Assembly: GCA_944548615.1 (NCBI GenBank)
Contig: OX155971.1
Span: forward strand, 24,200,782-24,264,781
Direction of reading: 5' to 3'
DNA: 64,000 bases
Source of the DNA: Micropterix aruncella
Taxonomy: Eukaryota; Arthropoda; Insecta; Lepidoptera; Micropterigidae
Position numbers and translations under genes: made by a program. The notes beneath the pieces are model-generated. The model did not search any database, had not been told where the DNA came from, and saw nothing but the letters and a program-made list of their open reading frames with translations. Shown here piece by piece: positions 11,089 through 21,061 of the stretch (position 1 is its first letter; each line of letters opens with the position of its first letter).

Positions 11089-11618
11089 CTAGTCAATTGC
11101 TGTTTTAGCAGTCGCACTATTTATGCAGTGGTTTCTTTAAGTTATTTTTGAGTCTGAAATAAGTTCTGAATAAGGTTCCACTGAGGAATTATGAAAATGA
11201 ATACCAAAACGTCAGTGATTAGGCATCGCTTTAGTTTGCGTTTAGACCCTGAATTAAGCAACAAGGGCAAATGCAATACGGGACGCTGCGGCTCTGGGTT
11301 TCTCGGATCGTGGGGTTTATATCGTTATGCATCGCGGCTTTAGCGTAATGTAACGTAACGCAGAGGCGGCGTTTTATCTCGGATTACGAAGATTGTTCTG
11401 TCGGTGACAGCGCGTTCGTGCTTGTTTAGCATTCCTTTAATATGGCCGCTGGGAATTGCTGGCAACAACGCCAACTACCTATGCTACGACGCTGCCATGT
11501 GTAAGCGTAATATAAATCATAATTATAATAAAACGCTTTATTTGATCGAAAAAATCCACGAGCATTAGCCAGCTATTTAGGAATCCAGCCAATTAGGAAC
11601 ACGTTTCGACGTTTGACG
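11089..11618. other. unassigned sequence
   Basis: No gene recognised. Moderately GC-rich patches (11280-11480) may be unique host DNA. Confidence 0.35.
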
Positions 11619-13034
11619 GAAATAATTGGGAATAGCTTGAAACTTGGCATATATATTCTTTGATGCATACTGTTAGATATACTAGAAGTCTCCTACTCTA
11701 CCTTTTGCGCTCGAGACGCCATCTTGAAAAAAAGCCAGTCGATTCAGTTTTTTGTTTATATCTTTACCGATATCGGAAGTATGCACCCTTGAGTATGATA
11801 CGACCAAATCTGGTTCTGAAACAATTATCCGTTGAGTATGATACGACCAGATCTGGTTCCGCGTTTTTTTCACTTCTTTGACGTTCTCATATTTATTCAT
11901 AATTATCTAATTGTTTTACAAAATGATATTTCAATATTCTATATTCGAAATTTCAGTGCAATCATTGTGCAGTTGTTCTTTTTATGATTGGTGTAGTAGT
12001 TTCGTAGTTATAGTACTTTAAGGTCGATGTCGCCGAAAATCCTCCAAAAGAGACAGATGCATCCATGAAAATACACATTTACTCCAAGGGTTAATGTAAA
12101 AAATAAAGCTTATAAAATTATCTACAAAGATTTTATATACATTTGTTCATATCATCTATTACTAATCTGAAAAAGGTCTAGCCAAATGGCAATTGACAAT
12201 CAAGCTGGGGATTTAGTGCAATATTTTGTATGGGAACCCTGCCTTTTGTTATTAAAGGCTCATATTTGGCATATTTATTTCTTAGGTGGTCCAGAATAGA
12301 TTTAATCCTGTTTAGCCCAAGGTATATTGCTGCAATTCAGGTAAGTGTGGCTTTCAGAATATATTTTTTATACATCGATATCTCATGTGATTAAAAAGTA
12401 AACTTCGTATATGAAAAAGAAAGTTGATGAATTTTTAGGTATTAAGGTAAATTATTTTGTTTTTTTTTTCCTATGGATAGGTATTTTTTCATTAGACAAT
12501 GAATTCCTTGTCATTGAATTATCCGAAAATGATATGCCACTTGACTTAATATTTATAGTTTGGGAGATATGAGGCTCAAAGTAAAGCACGACGGAATCAA
12601 ATATTTCCCCCCCTCCCCCGAAACCCGGCTGTGGCAACAGATGGCTCCTGGATTAAATCTATTCTGGACCACCTAAGAAATAAATATGTCAAATATGAGC
12701 CTTTAATAAAGGCAGGGTTCCCATACAAAATGTTGCACTATATCCCCAGCTTGATTGTCAATTGTCATTTGATAAGGCTCTTTTCTTATTAATAACAGAT
12801 GATTTAAAAAATGTATACATCATTTTAGTAGAGAATTTTATAAGTTTTTTTTTAATATTTAGTATAATTCTGATATCGCTAAAGTTGCGAGATATAAGCG
12901 AAAAACTGAATCGGAGCGCCATTTTTCCAAGATGGCGGCTCAAGCGCAAAAGGTAGATAGGGAACTTTCAGTATGTTTAACAGTACGCATCAAAAAATAT
13001 CTACGCCAAGTTTCAAGCTATTACCAATTATTTC
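11619..13034. repeat. large palindromic (inverted-repeat) element
   Basis: The left arm 11619-12308 is the reverse complement of the right arm 12648-13034. Matching stretches run from the outside in: 'gaaataattgggaatagctt', 'taccttttgcgctcgagacg', 'cgattcagttttttg', 'aaagcttataaaatt', 'ggcaattgacaatcaagctg', and 'aggctcatatttggcatatt'. The central unpaired region is about 340 bp (12309-12647). The left arm is longer only because a 305-bp piggyBac-like element sits in it. No transposase frame is visible. It may be a fold-back element or MITE with long arms. Confidence 0.85.
11786..12090. mobile_element. piggyBac-like MITE, internally deleted, nested
   Basis: The left end is CCCTTGAGTATGATACGACC (11786 on); the right end is CCAAGGG followed by TTAA (12091-12094). 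Its interior 'caaaatgatatttcaatatt', 'tgcaatcattgtgcagtt' matches the larger elements at 35288 and 23128. CCC ends next to TTAA are the piggyBac hallmark. The opposite palindrome arm preserves the uninterrupted site ('tactaaatattaaaaaaa'), so this is a later insertion. The left TTAA has mutated to TGCA. Confidence 0.75.
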
Positions 13035-13053
13035 TCATAAAATTTCTTATTTA

Positions 13054-13108
13054 GAAGATATTGCTTTAAAGCAATATAGCCCATATATTGCTTTAAAGCA
13101 ATATCTTC
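13054..13108. repeat. perfect 25-bp inverted repeat
   Basis: Arms 13054-13078 and 13084-13108 are exact reverse complements with a 5-base loop (gccca). Each arm itself contains the palindrome ATTGCTTTAAAGCAAT, so several alternative hairpins or a cruciform are possible. Confidence 0.9.
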
Positions 13109-14499
13109 GCAAGCAATAAGAAAACTTATTTTGTGTTAAAAATAAGAATAAAGAATAAATGAATTTGAAATCAAATTTATTTCAATTTTTAAGTCAAATT
13201 CAAACCGAAGTTCAAGTTGTTTATTTTCAAAAATCTTTACAGATTGTAGAAACATACTAAAATAATAGGTAATAATTATCAGCTTTCAAAATAGGCAGTG
13301 TGAAAAAACATTTATTACATAAGTAAGAACTTAATACTATGGATATACTTAAGGATATTGAGTTTCTTTAGGTATATTTGGCAACACCGTTCCTCTTGCC
13401 GAATGTATGCCTCTGCTCTTACCTCTGTATCCCTATCTACATAATATGTGTGCTTATAGCTGTATGGTCGACAAGGCACCTCTGACGTCATCGTCGACGC
13501 GAGCCATCGTAGCATATATTATTATATTAGTAATATACGTTACGATAGTACCGCGAATATGGTAACTAGTTCACCAAAATCTTTCACTTACAATACAGTT
13601 TTTATTTATGTCATTATAATATGTTATTATATTTCTTTATTTAAAATGACGACAATTTATTCCGTATAAAGACATCCAAATAACCCGAGCTAAATACCAA
13701 TTGGCGATATCCAACAGCTAACCTAAATACAAGAAGTGGTACTGTAGCTCGTTGACTGCATTAAATATAGTCTTTATAGTATTTAAACCTAAACAAAGAG
13801 TATACACATAAAAAAACCTTATGAATAATCAATTCCCAAGGGAAGTATGCTGGAAATAAGAGTTGTAGAAAAGGAAGCACTGATTAAGACTGCACCGAGC
13901 AAAATAAGCGAAAACGTCAGTCACGGTTTTGTCGCTGCAATCCATAATTTTTCGGTAATAAATATTTAAAAAATATATTTAAGATCTCAACGAATGTGTT
14001 TACAATAATACATCTTCTATAATCAAAAACCATTTGCTGGTTAATATTTCTTTCAACATAAAGTTGGGGAAAAACTTAAGAAAAGCACTCCGGCGTTTTG
14101 TTCACAATGAATAAAGAAATTAGATTTTATTTCAAATTTCAAATCGTAATAAATCACAAACGTTCAAGCTACAAGAAAGCATCACGGATATTTAAAAATG
14201 TTCCCTGCTTATTTAAATATGATTTTTTTAGAAGATACCTCGAATCTGCCATACAAATTTACTATGGCCAAATAACGTTCGATATATATACGCGAGCGCA
14301 AGGGTGAATTATTCAGTCGTCCACTAGAGCTGAGGAGGGGGTGACGTTTCTTTGCGTAGCGATCTGACCTCGAAAACCGGCCGCGATCTATTTCGTGCGC
14401 GTATAATATCACTCACGCGGTAAAACGATGTAAGCATTTATTGAAAGTATTTTTTATTTAGATTTTATCTGGTATTAGTGTTCCTTTTTCTATTGTCGA
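13109..14499. other. unassigned; possible promoter zone near its end
   Basis: AT-rich, no gene recognised to about 14280. The segment 14290-14430 is richer in GC and CpG (acgcgagcgcaagg, aaaaccggccgcgatc) and precedes the first exon of the gene at 14632 by about 200 bp. It is a candidate promoter region, by position only. Confidence 0.35.
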
Positions 14500-14548
14500 A
14501 AGTTGTAATTAGGTCAGCTCGTGTAAGAACCTGACCTAATTATAACTT
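14500..14548. repeat. hairpin upstream of transposase-nuclease gene
   Basis: AAGTTGTAATTAGGTCA (14500-14516) pairs with TGACCTAATTATAACTT (14532-14548), with 16 of 17 positions matching and a 15-base loop. Its role is unknown; it could be a remnant of an element end or a regulatory hairpin. Confidence 0.75.
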
Positions 14549-14611
14549 GTTTTTATCTAAATGAGCATTATATAGCATTATATATATACAAGTTTTTATC
14601 TAAATGAGCAT
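14549..14611 (+). repeat. 20-bp direct repeat ahead of exon 1
   Basis: GTTTTTATCTAAATGAGCAT occurs at 14549-14568 and again at 14592-14611, ending 20 bases before the predicted start codon. Possibly a replication-slippage duplication in the 5' leader. Confidence 0.85.
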
Positions 14612-14631
14612 ATTATTATGTTTTAGTAAAA

Positions 14632-17600
14632 ATGGGAAAGCGTAAGATTAAATATCATAAATTGAAATGTGGCTCAAAGTTTCAAAACAAACGACTTCTC
14701 GCTTCTATTGTACGTGCAAGTGCCATCGCTGAGCAAGACTCGCTCGCCCAGGTATAAAAATCTTAGGATCTAAGTGATAATACGTTACAAAGCAATAATT
14801 ACTTTTATCACTGTACATTTCGTTCCTAGGAATCTTCGAACAATGTGATAATAGGCTCGAGTATAAGAAAACTTGATGAACACTCGACGACAAAATATAC
14901 GCCGTGCAATGATTTTGCGGTAAGTTAGTTGTATATATTTTTTTTAAGTGTTCTAGTATAAACTTTACCTGTATATTTGCAACAAAGATTTTCGGTACTT
15001 AATTCAGTTACTTTTATTAACTATCTAATTTTACCAATACAAATCGTGTTTTCGATTGAGATATATACCTATATATTTTAAAAAAAATACTGTGATATTG
15101 GGCTTGATTGCGTTTCTTCGTGAACTAAAATTGGAAATTAGTCCGTGTGAACGAGACAGGGTAATACGCTATAGCGGAATGTGAAATGAACGGTTTTCAC
15201 TTTTCACTTTTTCGAATTAAAACTACCCACCAAAGATAAAGCATCTGAATGTAACACAGCACAAAATGTATTCAAATTTATTCGGACGAGTATTAGTCCG
15301 ACAGGTAGTTTTATCGACGATCGTTCGTTTTATATTCCGTTCTAACTCGTTCGTATTGCTTCGTATCTCGTTCGCTTGAACTAATTCCAGTTTCAGTTCA
15401 CAAAGAAACGCAATCGGCCCATTGCCTACGTAATTTAAATTTGATAAAGTTTTATTATCAGTGTAAATTTGACTTGCAGTGCAACTTTTCTATACATACC
15501 TTCTTCAATATTTCCGGTCACTTCTATTTTCAGAAGCAATTCAGCAATAATTTATTAATTCAATTAATTTTATTTCAGAAATCATTTGAAACGGACTCGG
15601 ATTCCGATTTCGAATTAATAACAGAAGAGGAAAATAATGATGATGTGGATTTTTTACCTGAAGGGAATAGAATAGTAGATTTTAATTACATATTCAAACA
15701 ACTCCAAGAAATGGCCCATCACAACTCTGCATTTCAATGTAACTTAAATTTTTTAAAACTTACCAAGGAGATTAAGAAAGGGTTTCTATCAAAATTCTTT
15801 TTTACGTGTCGATTATGCAATGCAAAATTAGAACTTTTAAATTGTAAAAAACCAGATAGCCCAGTTGAACTTAACCTCAACCATAACGCTGTTAGTAGTT
15901 TCATGTCTATTGGCGCTGGATTTTCAGGATTGGAACAAGTTTCAGCCTCCCTGAACATACCCTGTATGTCTGATAAATTATACTCAAAGTGCCATACCAA
16001 GATCTGTGAACTATGGGAACTAGCTAAAGAGAAATGCATGGAGGAAGCAGCCAAAGACGAATATAATTTAACTGTACTCAACGGCGAAGTGGATGCGAAT
16101 GGAGTACCAATGATTACTGTGGTGGCTGATGGCTGCTGGTCGAAAAGATCGTATAGAAAGAACTACAACGCATTATCGGGTGCTGCAGTAATAATAGGAT
16201 ACAGGACAAAGAAAGTACTATATATGGCAGTAAAGAATAAATATTGTATGGTTTGTGCTCGAGCTGAAAACAGAAAACACACAGTTCCAGATCACATATG
16301 TTTCAAAAACTATACAGGTTCATCTAGCGCAATGGAATCGACAGCTTTGGTTGAAGGTTTCAAAACATCATTGAACACTCACAAACTGATTTACTCTAGA
16401 TTGATAGCTGACGGTGATTCAAGTACACATAGAAACATAGAAAAATCGAAACCGTATGGAAATTTACTCGTGGAAAAAATAGAATGCACTAATCATTTAC
16501 TACGAAATTACTGCACAAAGTTAGATGAACTGACCAGAAATACAAACTATCCATTGAAATATAGAAAAGTTGTTAAGAATAACATATTGCGCTTAAGGCG
16601 TTCTGCAACTGGTGCTGTAAAACATCTTAATTCTGAAGGTAGCAAAACTTTTCAACAAAAAGTTCTACAGTTGAAGCAAGATTTGTTGAATTCACCACAC
16701 CACGTATTTGGCAATCACAGCTTATGCAAATCTTACTATTGTGAAAAGCAAACCGAAAACGTAGAATCCGTAGAAGAAAACCTAGTTCCAATAATGAAAA
16801 GTCAAGAGGGTGGTTTTATATTTTCAGCCATATTGAAGTTTATTTCCAGACTGGTGAATAACGCGCCAAGCCTGATGCATAATGTTAATAGTAATATAGC
16901 TGAAATTTTTAATAGTGTAATTGCAAAGTTCGTCGGTGGAAAACGAATAAATTACTCAGGCAGGCAATCTTATGGAGGTAGATGTGCCGCAGCAGTAGTG
17001 TCCTTCAATTCAAGAAAGCCAGAGACTTACCTAAGCAAAAATATTTTTCTGCGAAGTCCAAACAAACTTATTAAACGACTTGAAACCAACAGAAATATCA
17101 AAAGATTGACATCAGCAAAACGCAAAATAATAAAATCGTTTCATTGTAAGAAGCCTGTTATTAGTCATGAGGACAAAAATTACGGAGAGTCTTGTGAAAA
17201 ACCTGACCTGGAAAAGGCGGATTATGAGTTTGCCAAAATCGAGCATTTGAAATGCATAACTTTGACTAAGGAAGATCGCCACTTACTAGAAAGAAGAACT
17301 ATTTTGCAGGCAGAATCCATAGAATGGCGCCAGGAGCGAAAACTTCGGCTAACTGCATCTATATTTGGAAAAGTTTGCAAACGAGGACTTATTAAATGCG
17401 GACCTTTGGTAAAAAATATACTGACTGAAAACAATTTAAATCATGTGAAGTCTATACAACATGGACAAAACCATGAACATCTGGCACGTGATCAACTATC
17501 TTGCTATCTTCAAAGTCCTATAAATCCATGTGGATTATTTATTGACCTGGATCTACCATTTTTAGGTGCGAGTCCGGATGGACTTTTGCAAGAGGACAAA

Positions 17601-18065
17601 ATTGTAGAAATAAAATGTCCGTACTCAGCTAGAGGAATGAGTATTAATGATGCCATCAGAGAGAAAAAAATTACTTTCTGGAAAATAGACAAAGATGGCA
17701 ATACCAATGTAAATAAAAAACACGATTGGTATTTTCAAGCCCAAGGACAAATACACGCCACTCAAAGAAAAATTTGTGTATTTGCTGTTTGGACGGACGT
17801 AGACATGAAGGTGGAAGTCATAAACGAAGATGAAGGCTTTTGGAGTGAGATGGAAATAAAACTGAAAATATTTTACTTTGACTGTTTGCTACCAGAAATT
17901 ATAGATTCAAGACTGGATAGGCAAATGGACATAAAGGAACCTGCCTATATTTTGGAAGCATTAAAAAAAAAAGAGATATTAAAAAATAATAAACGGAAAA
18001 TATTGGAAACAAAATCCGTTAAGATTACGAAACCAAAAAAAACTAGTAACAATAAAAATGTTTAA
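14632..18065 (+). CDS. Mutator-like transposase / YqaJ nuclease fusion gene
   Basis: Predicted exons are 14632-14751, 14830-14919 and 15579-18065 (898 residues). Both introns are phase 0 with GT..AG ends: CAG|gtataa with tcctag, and GCG|gtaagt with ttatttcag. The start has A at -3 (aaaaatggg). Residues about 80-100 are acidic. Zinc-ligand-like pairs CRLC and CMVC lie near 147 and 293. VVADGCW (D254), ADGDSST (D348) and NIAEIFNS (E512) fit a DDE catalytic set of Mutator-like transposases. From about 659 a YqaJ/lambda-exonuclease domain follows: LRLTASIFGKV, GASPDGLL (D737), VEIKCPYS (E747, K749), and FQAQGQIHAT. The fusion matches insect proteins annotated as Mutator-like transposase plus YqaJ, from memory. 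No stop or frameshift is seen. A plain ORF call starts at 15441 inside intron 2. It could be an autonomous mobile element or a domesticated gene; no terminal repeats were found. Confidence 0.85.
15100..15420. mobile_element. MITE in intron 2 (3-bp duplication family, copy 1)
   Basis: The left end is GGGCTTGATTGCGTTTCTTC; the right end, reverse-complemented, is GGGCCGATTGCGTTTCTTTG. ATT flanks both sides (15097-15099, 15421-15423). Inverted similarity extends inward for about 50 bp. Related copies are at 50172-50489 and 54863-55155, also with 3-bp duplications. GGGC ends with 3-bp duplications suggest PIF/Harbinger, an inference because the duplications are not all TWA. No coding capacity. Confidence 0.9.
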
Positions 18066-18394
18066 CAATGTGAAAATTTTCTAAATCAGTTTAAAGCCAG
18101 TTCAAGGCAATGAGCAACTTTTTTGTCCAAATTGTAAATTGTAACTTTTTTTATAATAATGCCTATATTTTTCTAAAAATTCATAAAACTAAAATTCTTC
18201 AGATATGGTCTTTTCCAGGTATCATCTAAGGCGACTACCTCTCTCAAATAGTGATAAACTGACATTTTGCGATCAAATTTATGGGCCTCCCGCATGCATT
18301 TAAATATTATAAAAAATATTAATCTTGTAGAAAATTTCCTAATATTTTGTTCTACGATGCAGAATTTCATTGTTTTGATTTAATTCCTAATCAA

Positions 18395-18400
18395 AATAAA
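18395..18400 (+). promoter_or_regulatory. candidate polyadenylation signal
   Basis: AATAAA within 'aaaataaataaaatc', about 330 bases after the stop of the transposase-nuclease gene. AT-richness makes chance matches common, so this is only a candidate. Confidence 0.35.
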
Positions 18401-18419
18401 TAAAATCTGAAGTCATCAC

Positions 18420-19262
18420 TTTTTTGTAAATTACATTTTTCTGGGTATCTACAAAGTCAAAGAGATACCACATTAGATACCCCAGAGAGATACCAGATTA
18501 TAAATTCTTACGAATATCTTAACTGGCGCCGCAATATGTTATTTCGATATTTTCTGTTTTTAACATTCTTTTTCACATTTTTTCCATGTACCTACTGACA
18601 TACCACTCGGGCGAGGTGCATGGCCATGCAGATTTCTGGACGGTGTTTTTCATCTGAGTCATCATATTTTTTTTATGTATATGATTATACTTATGTAAAT
18701 TAGGATATTATTAAAGATAATATTATAATTACGGTACCTCCGGTTGTTTTTTGGAGGTTTCCTATCCGGACTTAAACGCTCTCATTGATCAGTGATTTCG
18801 TGTGACTTCATATTGCTTAAAATTCTTATTTTACGGATTTTATATATTGTTGCTTTTAAATATGCATCACAAATAAAGTGTAAGCGTTTAAGGCAATGGA
18901 TACCGTTATTTCCTCCTCAATGAGTCATAATAACGTATACAATAAAGAAAAACTGACTCTTTTGCTGTTATTTTACTGATCCTTCTACTGTCTTGTGCAT
19001 TGTGTTAAGTCTTTTTCAAGTCTTTGTTGATGCCCGGGCTAGAAGATAATCTTTTGGCACTATAGTGGTCGCAATCGCTCCTGACATTCCGGGTCGTAAA
19101 ACGTGCGAGCACGACAGCACATCACTTTTCTCCCTCGCACAAGATATAGAGATCGCTATCCCCGGCCACGCCTCACTATCGATATCGATGGATTTTCGAT
19201 ATTGATGTGTGATACATAGTAATATTTGACAGTACTTAAATGAAAAATGAAAAACGAAGGGG
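18420..19262. other. unassigned sequence
   Basis: No gene or repeat recognised. A GC-richer patch around 19020-19160 contains no supported feature. I searched this side for ends matching the 5' flank of the gene and found none. Confidence 0.35.
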
Positions 19263-19562
19263 TTGGTAAACTTCGGCTCAAGTGTTAGGTTAGGTCACCT
19301 GATCTTACATTGTAAGGATCCGGGTTCGATTCCCGGCTGGGTCACTATTTTCCATTGGGATAAAACTAACGGAATTTCATTTTCAATTCTGTCGGCCGAA
19401 TGCCATAACAAGACACACACTTACACACATGTTACATGCACACATACATATAAACACTTCATATTAGGGTTGGTTGTAAGAGATTGTCGTATGATAATAA
19501 ACCCGCCCATTGTGAAATTTCACAATAAAGAGTACAAACAAACAAACAAACAAAACAAATTA
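19263..19562 (+). mobile_element. tRNA-derived SINE with (CAAA)n tail
   Basis: A tRNA-like head with a B box in 'cgggttcgattcccggctgg' (about 19321-19340) is followed by a SINE body shared with the minus-strand copy at 10921-11088 ('gggataaaa', 'tgtcggccgaatgcc', 'acttacacacatg'). The 3' end has 'tgtgaaatttcacaataaag' and a tail 'caaacaaacaaacaaaac'. The poor acceptor-stem context and the repeated body rule out a tRNA gene. Confidence 0.88.
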
Positions 19563-19740
19563 CTTTCTTGTATGTATTTATAATATATTAGGATGTTCGG
19601 GGTAGTCCAAAACAACTAAATGAACTTAGCACGTAAACCATAAGAGATTCATTGCCAGTCCTGTAAATACACCCTCAATAAAGGGAGTTACTCTCTGGAA
19701 GGGTTTCAAATGTTACGTATCTCCTGTCCAAATAATCTAA

Positions 19741-20129
19741 TAATCTCCTGTCCAAAAAGTCTTCTAATATCCAAAGCGTGAAACGATAGTTGGTGTGAAA
19801 TATCTTATCTACTTTTTAAAAATTAAACAGTTTTTTTTTTATTTTGATGATTTAGTGTACCGAATATTGTTCAATATGAGAAATTGAGTTTAAAGTTATA
19901 CATGACTTTTTTTGTTGAGGTCAAGGTTACCGACAAAAAGCGGGTTTTATTTTTAAAATTCAGTTCTTCAAGTTTTTTTTTCTTAGTAACAAAGGCCTAT
20001 ATGAAAAAAACTTTCAGATAAGTTTTAACTTGGTTTCCATGTTGAATTTATATAATCTCCTGTACAAAAAGTCTTCTAATATCCAAAGCTTGAAACGATG
20101 GTTGGAGTGAAATATCTTATCTACTTTTT
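19741..20129 (+). repeat. 77-bp direct repeats, 312 bp apart
   Basis: 'taatctcctgtccaaaaagt'...'gaaatatcttatctactttt' at 19741-19817 recurs at 20053-20129 with few changes. The intervening 235 bp is AT-rich. It could be a target-region duplication or a dispersed element end. Confidence 0.8.
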
Positions 20130-20149
20130 TCACGTTCACGAATTTTCAC

Positions 20150-20290
20150 ATTTTACACAAATTCGGTTGATTACGTAATCTTGGGGGGGGGGGGGGTAAG
20201 GCCGCAGATTACGTCTGTAAACATGTGGGAGGGGGGGGGGGGGTAGAAAATCCCAAAAACGTGATTACGTAATATGTGGACGGCCCCGCC
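20150..20290. repeat. MITE-like fragment with two poly-G tracts
   Basis: Two runs of about 13-14 G (20183-20196 and 20231-20243) sit between 'gattacgtaatc' motifs, ending 'acgtaatatgtggacggccc'. A GGGGCCGTCCACAT-type end with ATTACGTAAT motifs is common in arthropod MITEs (memory). Only one end is recognised. Confidence 0.45.
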
Positions 20291-21061
20291 TCATAACCGC
20301 ACAATCAGAGACCTGTATTCAAATAATTATGATATCGTTTATATAAATTACTGTGATATAGTTAAATATAAATATAATATAAGACGAAATAGTTAACAAT
20401 GACTCAGTTTTCTGCTTTTTCTGTAAAATATCTAATTTTGACTTACACTGTACTTTTGTTTAGGCGACGATATTCGACGCGCCATATCGTCGCGACGATT
20501 GGCGCCAACCGGTGTGCTGCGTTAAATACCTATTTAGGGCACGTGAATTATGGTCGGCGCAGTCTTAAGCCTAAGAGAGATAAAAGTCTTTGTCGGTGGG
20601 TTTTGAAAGCATTTGATGGGATGGGACTTAAATCGATTTCTATTCTTTATATGTCATATTATTGACTATTATGTATATCGTTGTGGATTTTTATTCTGAC
20701 TATTGGCGATTGACTATTATTATTAGTACTATTTTTTTCTATTTGTATATTTAAATTATTTTTGTTTCTCTCCATATCATTTTTTGTGAAATTATCATAT
20801 AATTATGATTGAATATTAGTACTATTATCCACACGATAAGTTTTAAAATTATCAACGCATTTTGTTTGTAAATGTTGCAAAATTTTGTTTATATAACCTA
20901 CAAATATAACATACAACTGAATGATTAACATTAAAATTAATATACCTTATAATGCAGGTATATACATATAACATGATCCTTACATTTGAAATTGGTGTTT
21001 TATATGAAAACAAGTAAAACGAAAATAAAAAATATATATTTATTCTAAGTATGTACCACTT
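20291..21061. other. unassigned sequence
   Basis: A patch at 20465-20620 is GC-richer and codes for nothing I recognise; an 88-codon frame there (20399-20665) lacks any known motif. The remainder is AT-rich. Confidence 0.3.

Noticed and set aside
11000..11090. Possible tRNA gene on the minus strand (and at 19300-19345 plus)
   Set aside because: The B box is good but the cloverleaf is not, and both share a downstream body, which marks a SINE family.
15441..15578. N-terminal extension of the 874-codon frame
   Set aside because: These 46 codons are hydrophobic and AT-driven and end exactly at an AG acceptor in frame; the upstream exons with phase-0 junctions are a better model.
15734..16081. 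Minus-strand frame of 115 codons
   Set aside because: Shadow of the plus-strand transposase-nuclease exon.
14632..18065. Retroviral or LINE origin for the large gene
   Set aside because: No RT, protease, integrase or gag-like motif; motifs fit transposase plus PD-(D/E)XK nuclease.
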